Assembly (NCBI GenBank): GCA_016708785.1
Contig: JADJFC010000003.1
Location: forward strand, 434,001 to 498,000
Source: Bacteroidota bacterium
GTDB taxonomy: Bacteria; Bacteroidota; Bacteroidia; AKYH767-A; 2013-40CM-41-45
DNA length: 64,000 nucleotides
Direction: 5' to 3'
The translations under genes and the position numbers were made by a program. Below are positions 56,835-64,000 of this stretch, one piece after another (the stretch's first letter is position 1; each line of letters starts with the position of its first letter). Under the pieces are notes generated by a model. It ran no database searches. It saw nothing but the letters and a program-made list of their open reading frames with translations, and had not been told where the DNA came from.

Positions 56835-57033
56835 AGGTCAAAGGTCAAGGGTCAAAGGTAATGCTACTACTTTGACCCTTGACCTTTGACCTTTGAAATT
56901 ACTTTGACCTTTGATTTGCTCTAACCCTTGACCATTGAAATGACTTTGACTTTTGATTTGCTATAGCCTTTGACCTTTGACCTTACTTCCACTTTTGAAT
57001 TGCGCTAACCTTTGACCCTTGACCTTTGACCTG
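56835..57033. repeat. cluster of TTTGACC heptamer words
   Basis: About 200 bases are built from TTTGACC, TTGACCC, CTTTGA and their complements. AGGTCAAAGGTCAAGGGTCA opens the cluster and TTTGACCCTTGACCTTTGAC follows within 20 bases, forming a hairpin. Then come three diverging lines of TTTGACTTTTGATTTGCT-type words. No gene is present from 56783 to 57149. The same words occur at 2573-2632. Confidence 0.85.
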
Positions 57034-57149
57034 TGAAATGATTTTGATTTACTTATACCCCTTGGCACTAATTTCCAACCTGCTCCGATTTTGAACTTTA
57101 AACAATTTTCCCCACTTTCGCTATAACAAACCACAAAGCAAACACAACC

Positions 57150-58160
57150 ATGAAAATTTTCAAAAAAATCCTTATCGTTATCGCAGTTTTACTGCTTGTG
57201 ATCTCAGCAATCGGATTGCTTTTCTTTCCGGCGAAAATTCACGTAGAAAGATCAATTGTGATCAATCAAGATCGAAGTATGGTTTATGACTTTACAAATG
57301 ATCTGAAAAACTTTTATCAGTGGTCGCCTTGGTATGAATTGGATACTGCCGCTGAATATACTCTTTCTTCAGTTACTGCAGGAGCAGGGGCTTCTATGAG
57401 TTGGAAAAGTAAAGTTGATAATGTGGGAACAGGAAATATGACGATCACTGAATCTGTGAAAGATTCTATGGTGGCTCTCGACCTGAATTTTATGGAAAAT
57501 GGTGTTGCAAAAGGAACATATGCATTCGCTCAGGAAGGAAATGGAACAAAGATGACATGGGGATTTGGCTTTGATGCCGGAATGAATCCTCTAATGCGTA
57601 TCATGGGTAAATTCATGGACGGAATGATTGGCCCTGATTTCGAGAAAGGATTGAATAAATTGAAAGCTAAACTTGAAAGTATGCCTGCATCATCCGGTGG
57701 CGATATTTCAATTGAAGAGAAAGCAATTCCGGAAACAAATTATTTGTTCGTGCATGGTAAAGCTGATGTCAGCACAGTAGGTAAATTTTTAGGAGAGTCA
57801 TATGGAAAGATCGGTAAAGCATTAGGCAAACAAAAATTAACAATGGCCGGAGCACCATCAGCAATTTATTACACGGAGTCTCAAACTGAGTGGGAATTGG
57901 ACGCTGTTGTCCCTGTGAATCCTGCAGGAAAAGACGACGGTGAAGTAAAAGCAGGTAAAAGAAATGCAAGCAATGCAGTTGTAGCACATTTCTTTGGCAG
58001 CTATGATAAAACCGCTTCAGCTTATACAGCATTAAAGGAATATATTGCTAAGAACAATAAACAAATTATAGGAGCACCTTGGGAAGAATACATCACTGAT
58101 CCAATGGCTGAAAAAGATACTGCTAAATGGCAGACGGATGTTTACTTTCCGATTCAATAA
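57150..58160 (+). CDS. SRPBCC-domain protein with C-terminal GyrI-like domain
   Basis: A 336-residue protein with an N-terminal membrane anchor (KILIVIAVLLLVISAIGLLFF), an SRPBCC/polyketide-cyclase-like domain (IVINQDRSMVYDFTNDLKNFYQWSPW ... AGASMSWKS) and a C-terminal domain resembling the GyrI-like small-molecule binding fold (NNKQIIGAPWEEYITDP, DVYFPIQ). This two-domain form is common in Bacteroidota. It probably binds a hydrophobic ligand, unknown here. Confidence 0.8.
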   Translation: MKIFKKILIVIAVLLLVISAIGLLFFPAKIHVERSIVINQDRSMVYDFTNDLKNFYQWSPWYELDTAAEYTLSSVTAGAGASMSWKSKVDNVGTGNMTITESVKDSMVALDLNFMENGVAKGTYAFAQEGNGTKMTWGFGFDAGMNPLMRIMGKFMDGMIGPDFEKGLNKLKAKLESMPASSGGDISIEEKAIPETNYLFVHGKADVSTVGKFLGESYGKIGKALGKQKLTMAGAPSAIYYTESQTEWELDAVVPVNPAGKDDGEVKAGKRNASNAVVAHFFGSYDKTASAYTALKEYIAKNNKQIIGAPWEEYITDPMAEKDTAKWQTDVYFPIQ

Positions 58161-58163
58161 AAT

Positions 58164-58223
58164 CCGTTTGTCGTTATTCGTTTATCGTTTTTCGAATAGC
58201 GATAAACGATAAACGAAAAACGG
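58164..58223. terminator. hairpin of CGTTTATCGTTTTTCG words before recX
   Basis: CCGTTTGTCGTTATTCGTTT faces AAACGATAAACGAAAAACGG across a short centre (TTCGAATAGCGA). It starts three bases after the SRPBCC stop and ends nine bases before the recX ATG. Confidence 0.7.
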
Positions 58224-58231
58224 TCCCACAA

Positions 58232-58687
58232 ATGTTCACCCCCGAAAAAGCCCTCTCCAAAGCTCTAAAATTCTGTGCCTATCAGGAGCGTAGTCAACAG
58301 GAAATGCGTGACAAACTCTATTCCTGGGGACTGCATCAGCGTGAAGTAGAAAATATTCTTTCTCATCTTATCTCCGAAGGATTTTTAAAGGAAGAACGTT
58401 TTGCAATTGCATATGCCGGCGGAAAATTCAGAGTGAAAAAATGGGGAAAGATCAAGATCAAACTTGCTCTTAAAAATAAAAAAGTTTCCGAACCGCTGAT
58501 AAAAAAAGCACTCGGAGAAATTTCTGATTCTGATTACAGAAAAATGTTGCTGAAAGTTATTTCTTCGAAAGAGAAACTGGTAAAAGAAACAGACCCTTAC
58601 AAACGTAAATACAAGATTGCTTCGTATGCGATTTCGAGAGGCTTCGAACCTCAGTTGGTTTGGGAGGTTTTAGGAGAATTTGAGTAG
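58232..58687 (+). CDS. recX: regulatory protein RecX
   Basis: RecX binds RecA filaments and limits recombination. The 151-residue protein consists of repeated three-helix units: LSKALKFCAYQERSQQEMRDKL, VENILSHLISEGFLKEERFA, FRVKKWGKIKIKLALKNKKV and KYKIASYAISRGFEPQLVWEVL. I chose the ATG at 58232; an open frame upstream overlaps the preceding gene and a hairpin and is not conserved. Confidence 0.88.
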   Translation: MFTPEKALSKALKFCAYQERSQQEMRDKLYSWGLHQREVENILSHLISEGFLKEERFAIAYAGGKFRVKKWGKIKIKLALKNKKVSEPLIKKALGEISDSDYRKMLLKVISSKEKLVKETDPYKRKYKIASYAISRGFEPQLVWEVLGEFE

Positions 58688-58828
58688 CATTTAAACAGTA
58701 CTCTCATTGTAGCGCAATTTTTCCTCACCATTTTCATTTTGTTTACCCTTCATTAAGTCGATTTAATATAATTTCCATTTTTATATTTTAATTCTCATTA
58801 CTTTACATTCATGAAGTTTAATTACCAT

Positions 58829-60701
58829 ATGAAAAGCTTTACTAATAATATTTGTTTTATCGAATCATCTGATTTTTGCAACAACGCGAAATGTCCCGAT
58901 GAGTTATTCAACTATTTCATCTGCATTATCAGCGTCTCAAGATGACGATACAATTTTAGTTGCTCCGGGAACTTATTCTGAAGATATATTATGGCCTGAT
59001 AAAAGCGGATTAAAATTGCTAAGTTCAGGAGGATCAGCGATTACAATTATTGTGGGAACGCAAACGGGTAGTGTTATTACAATGATTCAGGGACCTACAT
59101 CGCAGATTGATTCCACGACTATAATTGATGGATTCCAAATCACGAACGGAAGAGTCGATACAGTTAGTGCTTCAGGTGGAGGACTTTTTCTGTCCGAAGC
59201 AAGTCCAGTTCTTAGAAATCTTGATGTAAATAATAATAGTGTTTTATCGATGACTGATTCATCTTTTGGCGGAGGAATATACGTCGGCTTCAATAGCAAT
59301 CCTTTAATCGAAAATTGTGCAATCCATGACAATCAAAGCTTTGGTGAAATAACAACTTATGGAGGCGGAATTTGTATTAATTCAAATTCAAATGTGATAA
59401 TAAATAATTGTGAGATTTTTGGCAATTCAGCTACTTCAAATCAGAATGCAAGAGGTGGAGGCGTTGCAATCACAGATTCAGCTATAGTTAGAATAAGTGA
59501 TTGCAACATTCATCATAATATTAATGCTGCACCAGGACTTTCAAGTGGAGGAGGCGTTTATATTTTTGGGAATTCAAACACCATCGTTGTCAATTCCAGC
59601 CTTTCAGATAATCTTTGTGATGGGCCTTATGCAGATGGCGGTGGTATTTTCATTTATCAAAATACTGGTTTCATTATAGACAATTGTAGAATTGAAAATA
59701 ACTTATTAAATGGCCCATTTGATCATTCGGGTGGAGGAGTCTGTTGTTTTAGCAGTCAAGGTCAAATATTTGGTTCTTCGATTTCAGAGAATGTAATGGA
59801 AGGAGATAGGTTCTTCAGAGGTGCCGGAATTTATACAGAATACAGTGAAGTTTTAATACAGAATTCTCAAATCAGATCGAACAGTGTTATTCCTGATTCA
59901 ACTACTATAGCATTGGGTTTTGGAGGAGGAGGATTCTACTGTACGTCTTCAAATATTAACTTTGAGAATTGTCTTGTAGCTGAAAATAAAATTGATACTA
60001 ATGCTATCCATACAGATATTGGATGTGGATTGTTTATCAGCGGTTCATATGTTAAAATGGATCATTGCACTGTAACAGATAATGAATTTATAAATGATAC
60101 AACTTCGGGAGCCGCTATTAGAGTATACGGTGATTCAATTAAATTTATTAATTCAATTATCTGGAATCCTAAATGTTTTAAGGAGATTGATACGATAAAT
60201 ATTATTGTTACTATAGGAAATTGTGATCTTAGAAACGGTGATACCTTAAATGGTAACATTAATTCGGAACCATTTTTTATTGGAAATGGAAATTATCATT
60301 TAACTCAATCATCACCATGTTTAAATGCGGGTAATTTTAGTTCGGGACTACCGTACGATCTAGATGGAAATCCACGTCCAATGCCAGCCGGTACATATCC
60401 TGACATGGGCGCATATGAATTAGACCAGATTGTTGGGATAGAGAATATGGAAGCAAATAGTCAATCAACCGTTTTCCCAAATCCTGTTTATTCAGATGCA
60501 ATAATTTCATTAGCTGATTATAATGATAAAATAATTCAAATAGATATCTATGATGATCTGGGGAAATTGCAATTTTCCGAATTCAGTATTTTGAAAGAGT
60601 CCTATATTTTGAATTCTGAAAAATTAAAATGTGGAATTTATTTCTATAAACTTACGACCAGGTCAGGAAATCTCACAAAAGGGAAATTTGTTGTTAATTG
60701 A
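58829..60701 (+). CDS. secreted right-handed beta-helix protein with T9SS sorting domain (N-terminal frameshift)
   Basis: The protein has many parallel beta-helix coils with alternating GGGI and N-C-x-I patterns (PVLRNLDVNNNSVLS, NPLIENCAIHDNQSF, GGGVYIFGNSNTIVVNSSL). It ends in a type A T9SS sorting domain (STVFPNPVYSDAIISL ... LKCGIYFYKLTTRSGNL..GKFVVN). From 58899 the frame runs to the TGA without a break. Upstream of it in the same frame lies a signal peptide, KALLIIFVLSNHLIFA, with no start codon. The ATG at 58829 is out of frame by the A-run 58832-58835. Length about 620 residues. It is secreted and probably attached to the cell surface. Confidence 0.85.
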
Positions 60702-60710
60702 TAATTTTAA

Positions 60711-60897
60711 TTTGAGTCGGTGGTAGGGAGTGCATCGAAATCTCCTACACGACACACTTCGCACTCCACGCCGAAACTTCACACTAAATAAAAGTTTGAG
60801 TTTGAGTTTGTGGTGTGGAGTGTGTCGGAATCTCCTACAGAGTACACAGCACACTTCACACCGAAACTCCACACTACTTTGAACTCCACACTTACAA
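60711..60897. repeat. GTGTGGAGTG word repeats
   Basis: Words such as TCGGTGGTAGGGAGTGCATC, GAAATCTCCTACACGACACA, TGTGGTGTGGAGTGTGTCGG and GAATCTCCTACAGAGTACAC alternate, followed by complements (ACACTTCACACCGAAACTCC). Two similar halves of about 85 bases are visible (60715-60800 and 60803-60890). Noncoding. Confidence 0.7.
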
Positions 60898-60927
60898 TTT
60901 CTGCTACCTAAATTCAAACAATTTCCG

Positions 60928-60935
60928 TATCTTCG
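60928..60935 (+). promoter_or_regulatory. -7 box for prfB (TATCTTCG)
   Basis: TATCTTCGCCCCATG: the box ends four bases before the prfB start codon. Same layout as the DEAD-box helicase gene. Confidence 0.6.
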
Positions 60936-60939
60936 CCCC

Positions 60940-62035
60940 ATGACATCCGACCAATTAAAAGAGATTAAAGAGCGAGTTGAAGCCCTGAGGAGGTATCTTT
61001 GACATCGATCGAAAAGTTGCCTCTATAAAAGAAGAAGAAGAACTCACTCATGCCCCTGAGTTCTGGAATGAACCCACGCGAGCGCAGGTGGTTTTAAAGG
61101 GTATTAATCAAAAGAAAAACTGGACAGCACCATTTTTAGAATTGTCGACTTCTGTCGATGACCTTTCCGTATTATACGATTTTTACAAGGAAGACGCTGC
61201 TACTGAAGCCGAAGTTGACGACCATTATGCTCAAAGCCTCAAATTACTTGATGCTATGGAATTCAAACGGATGCTTGGCGCTGAGGAAGATCAACTTTCT
61301 GCCGTTGTAACGATAAACTCCGGTGCCGGTGGTACAGAGAGTCAGGACTGGGCTCAAATGCTCATGCGCATGTATATCATGTGGGGTGAGAAAAATGGCT
61401 ACAAAGTCTCTGAGATCGATCGCCAGGATGGTGATGGTGCAGGTATCAAATCAGCTACACTTCAATTCGAAGGTGATTTCGCTTATGGCTTTTTGAAAGC
61501 TGAAAGCGGCGTTCATCGACTGGTACGTATTTCACCATTCGATTCTAATGCACGTCGACATACATCATTCGCTTCTGTGTATGCATATCCTCTCGTCGAT
61601 GATACGATCAACATCGAGATCAAAGACGCCGATATTGAAGTTCAAACTTCCCGTTCCGGTGGAGCAGGAGGACAGAATGTAAACAAAGTAGAGACCAAGG
61701 TTCAAATGACTCACTTACCAACAGGGATCGTAGTCGTTTGTCAGGTCGAAAGATCACAAATGGGTAACAGAGAACTTGCAATGAAAATGCTTCGTTCACA
61801 GTTATACGAACTCGAGATCCGTAAACGTAATGAAGCGAAAGCGGCAACTGAAGCCGGAAAGAAAAAAATCGAATGAGGATCACAGATCCGTTCTTACGTT
61901 TTTCATCCGTATAAACTTGTAAAAGATAATCGTACCGATTACGAAACTTCCGATGTGCAAGGTGTAATGGATGGTGATTTGAATGAATTCATGAAAGCTT
62001 ATTTAATGGAATATACAAAATTGGAGAATGCTTAA
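60940..62035 (+). CDS. prfB: peptide chain release factor 2 (programmed frameshift, extra in-frame TGA)
   Basis: RF2 ends translation at UGA and UAA. The first 20 codons (MTSDQLKEIKERVEALRRYL) reach a TGA at 61000-61002 within the classic programmed +1 site. In the +1 frame DIDRKVASIKEEEELTHAPE continues with the stop-recognition SPF (VRISPFDS) and the catalytic GGQ (SGGAGGQNVNK). At residue 312 a second TGA (61874-61876) stands exactly where RF2 has a conserved Trp (KKKIE-W-GSQIRSYV). The same frame then goes on for 52 family-typical residues to TAA at 62033. The full product would be 364 residues, as in E. coli. The next gene starts inside the last codons (ATGCTTAA), so the far end is the natural one. 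Confidence 0.93.
60984..61003 (+). promoter_or_regulatory. prfB programmed +1 frameshift site
   Basis: GAGGAGG-TATCTTTGAC: an internal Shine-Dalgarno-like AGGAGG directly before TAT-CTT-TGA-C. When RF2 is scarce, the ribosome slips forward one base at CTT-T and reads GAC. This is the autoregulatory element known from most bacterial prfB genes. Confidence 0.92.
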
Positions 62036-62372
62036 GATCTATTTTAAATCGACTTGCAGCACATGCAAAAATGCTTTGGCTCTCATAAAAGAAAATACTG
62101 ACGAAGATTATGAGTTGGTTGAGTACATGGTTGAAACGCCTTCGCAAAAAGAAATAAAAGAGATCCTGAAAATGCTTGGACTAAAAGCGATCGATCTCGT
62201 TAGAAAGAAGGAGTCTCTTTACAAAACGAAGTACGATGGTAAAAAACTCACTAATACCGAATGGATAAAAATACTTGCCAATAATCCGATTCTGATCGAG
62301 CGGCCAATTGTCGTGAAAGATGGAAAGGCTATTATAGGCAGACCAATAGAAAGAGTACTAGAAATAATTTAA
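62028..62372 (+). CDS. ArsC/Spx-family thioredoxin-fold protein
   Basis: A 114-residue protein with the ArsC-family opening KIYFKSTCSTCKNALALI (CxxC) and the closing RPIVVKDGKAIIGRPIERVL. Members are arsenate reductase-like or RNA-polymerase-binding Spx-like; the CSTC pair and RPIVV strand fit the reductase-like group. It overlaps prfB by 8 bases and fumC begins 28 bases after it. No other arsenic gene is nearby, so an arsenate role is doubtful. Confidence 0.85.
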   Translation: MLKIYFKSTCSTCKNALALIKENTDEDYELVEYMVETPSQKEIKEILKMLGLKAIDLVRKKESLYKTKYDGKKLTNTEWIKILANNPILIERPIVVKDGKAIIGRPIERVLEII

Positions 62373-62399
62373 ATGCAATCACAACTAGAAATTAATAAA

Positions 62400-63794
62400 A
62401 TGGCAACTCGCAAAGAAAAAGATACCATGGGTATCGTTGAAGTTCCTGCAGATGTATATTGGGGAGCTCAGACACAACGGTCGATCGAAAATTTTAAGAT
62501 CGCTCAGGACATAAACAAAATGCCGAAAGAAATTATTCGCGCATTTGCTTACCTGAAAAAAGCCGCAGCTCTTACAAATCTTGATGCTGGCGTTTTGCCA
62601 AAAGATAAATCGGACCTCATCGGACAAGTTTGTGATGAAATATTAGCAGGTAAATTGGATGATCAGTTTCCGCTTGTTGTTTGGCAAACCGGTTCCGGGA
62701 CGCAATCAAACATGAACGTAAATGAAGTGATCGCTTATCGTGCTCACGTCATCAGCGGAGGCAGCTTGATGGATGAGAAAAAGATCATTCATCCGAATGA
62801 TGATGTGAATAAGTCACAATCATCAAACGATACATTCCCGACTGCAATGCACATCGCTGCATATTATGCTTTGGTGAATGTTACTATTCCAGGAATTAAA
62901 AAGCTTCGTGATACTCTTGCCGCAAAATCGAAAGAGTTCATGAATGTTGTGAAGATCGGTCGTACGCACTTGATGGATGCAACGCCACTTACACTCGGAC
63001 AAGAGATCAGCGGTTATGTCTCTCAACTTGACCATGGACTGCGTGCTATCAATCATGTGCTTCCTCACCTGGCTGAACTTGCTCTTGGCGGGACAGCTGT
63101 TGGTACCGGTATCAATACACCGAAAGGGTATTCTGAAAATGTAGCGAAGCATATAGCGAAATTGACAGGTCTGCCATTTATTACAGCAGAAAATAAATTC
63201 GAAGCACTTGCTGCTCACGATGCAATCGTTGAAGCTCATGGAGCATTGAAAACTGTTGCTTGTTCTATGATGAAGATCGGAAATGATATTCGTCTACTTG
63301 CCAGCGGACCACGTTGCGGTATCGGTGAATTATTTATTCCTGATAACGAGCCGGGTTCTTCAATCATGCCGGGAAAAGTAAATCCTACACAATGCGAAGC
63401 AATGACAATGATCGCTGCTCAGGTGTTGGGAAATGACGTTGCAATTAATATCGGTGGAGCGACAGGACACTTTGAATTGAATGTGTTTAAACCAATGATG
63501 ATCTATAACTTCCTTCATTCAGCAAGATTGATAGGTGATGTTTGTGTGTCATTCAATGATAAATGTGCAATCGGTATCGAGCCGATTCGCGAAAACATCC
63601 AGAAGAATCTGGAAAACTCACTTATGCTTGTCACTGCATTGAATACAAAGATCGGCTACTACAAAGCAGCCGAGATCGCTCAAACCGCACACAAGCAAGG
63701 CAAAACACTAAAAGCAATGGCAGTCGAACTTGGCTACGTCACTCCCGAACAATTCGACGAGTGGGTGAAGCCGGAGGAGATGGTTGGACTATAA
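62400..63794 (+). CDS. fumC: fumarate hydratase class II
   Basis: Converts fumarate and malate in the TCA cycle without an iron-sulphur cluster. The 464-residue protein has VPADVYWGAQTQRS, the substrate site SGTQSNMNVNEV, KVGRTHLMDATPLTLG-type residues and the signature GSSIMPGKVNPT. I prefer the ATG at 62400 (MATRKEKDTMG) because it aligns with the family start; an in-frame ATG at 62373, directly after the ArsC-like stop, would add nine residues. Confidence 0.95.
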   Translation: MATRKEKDTMGIVEVPADVYWGAQTQRSIENFKIAQDINKMPKEIIRAFAYLKKAAALTNLDAGVLPKDKSDLIGQVCDEILAGKLDDQFPLVVWQTGSGTQSNMNVNEVIAYRAHVISGGSLMDEKKIIHPNDDVNKSQSSNDTFPTAMHIAAYYALVNVTIPGIKKLRDTLAAKSKEFMNVVKIGRTHLMDATPLTLGQEISGYVSQLDHGLRAINHVLPHLAELALGGTAVGTGINTPKGYSENVAKHIAKLTGLPFITAENKFEALAAHDAIVEAHGALKTVACSMMKIGNDIRLLASGPRCGIGELFIPDNEPGSSIMPGKVNPTQCEAMTMIAAQVLGNDVAINIGGATGHFELNVFKPMMIYNFLHSARLIGDVCVSFNDKCAIGIEPIRENIQKNLENSLMLVTALNTKIGYYKAAEIAQTAHKQGKTLKAMAVELGYVTPEQFDEWVKPEEMVGL

Positions 63795-63796
63795 TG

Positions 63797-63973
63797 AGTG
63801 AGTGGTAAGTAGCAATTGGTAAGTAGCACAGTCTGCTAAACCGGATTTGTGTTGCACTTGTTCACTATCTATATTTGCTTATTAAATTACAAACTCTTAA
63901 TTAATTATTTACGAAGTATATAATTTCATTTATGTACACTGTGCCACTTACCACTTACTACTTACCACTTACT
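63797..63973. repeat. GGTAAGTAGCA word inverted repeat after fumC
   Basis: GAGTGAGTGGTAAGTAGCAA and TTGGTAAGTAGCAC on the left face CACTTACCACTTACTACTTA and CCACTTACTT on the right, about 110 bases apart. Same word family as 18785-18852 and 19620-19795. Confidence 0.75.
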
Positions 63974-63982
63974 TAAAACAAC

Positions 63983-64000
63983 ATGAGCGTACACATCGGA
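63983..64000 (+). CDS. start of a gene, possibly purine-nucleoside phosphorylase
   Basis: Only six codons are visible, MSVHIG. DeoD-type purine-nucleoside phosphorylases of several Bacteria begin in this way, but six residues are weak support. Confidence 0.3.

Noticed and set aside
61874..61876. TGA recoded as tryptophan across the genome
   Set aside because: TGA is the natural stop of many genes here, with overlaps that fix the end (helicase/EamA, GT2/DUF2304, membrane glycosyltransferase/GT2), and an RF2 gene would be pointless under such a code.

Overview
The window is a contiguous piece of a Bacteroidota chromosome (class Bacteroidia by gene content; I cannot place it more finely). The evidence is AT-rich DNA, -7 boxes of the TAnnTTTG type in place of sigma70 -10 boxes, few Shine-Dalgarno sites, gliding/type IX secretion genes (gldE, gldD, a secreted protein with a T9SS sorting domain, a giant PKD-repeat protein), and gene orders typical of the phylum: purH-mreBCD-mrdA-rodA, lptC-CNNM-PPIase, and rng-COX24-TPR-HU next to mutY-ssb-gldE-gldD.

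Layout. 1-6.5 kb: start of a GNAT gene, serA, fbp, mfd, a PPC/DUF296 gene. 6.5-7.6 kb: a tandem array of three large nested palindromes. 7.6-10.9 kb: a broken lipoprotein with a degenerate deacetylase-like domain, then an ABC permease. 11-18.2 kb: purH and the rod-shape/peptidoglycan operon. 18.3-19.6 kb: two convergent P460-like haem lipoproteins. 19.9-24.5 kb: PPIase, CNNM protein, small membrane protein, LptC. 24.7-29.3 kb: M13 peptidase, DEAD-box helicase, EamA transporter. 29.5-33 kb: a four-gene surface glycan cluster, including a small DUF2304 gene hidden by a frameshift. 33-37.4 kb: M20 peptidase, gpmI, orphan histidine kinase. 37.5-43.9 kb: a 1930-residue PKD protein and a small secreted partner. 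44-49.7 kb: conserved hypothetical, response regulator, tRNA-Phe, coaX, outer membrane protein, ctaA. 49.8-56.8 kb: gldD/gldE, ssb, mutY, HU, TPR, a 29-residue COX24-like protein, RNase G. 57-64 kb: SRPBCC protein, recX, beta-helix secreted protein, prfB with programmed frameshift, ArsC-family protein, fumC and the first codons of a probable deoD.

Three patterns run through the whole window. (1) Most intergenic spaces hold long inverted repeats made of short repeated words, different from place to place but sometimes shared between distant loci. (2) Several genes have a Bacteroidota -7 box ending only 4 to 8 bases before the start codon, predicting leaderless or nearly leaderless mRNAs. (3) Many conserved genes are interrupted by single-base losses in homopolymers, more like uncorrected long-read consensus error than gene decay. 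The in-frame TGA codons in prfB and in the lipoprotein gene, an internal deletion in mreC and the truncated PKD protein do not fit that simple explanation.

No phage, CRISPR, secretion island or recognisable insertion sequence is visible. The most unusual objects are the palindrome array at 6597-7512, the word-built hairpins, and the doubly interrupted prfB.
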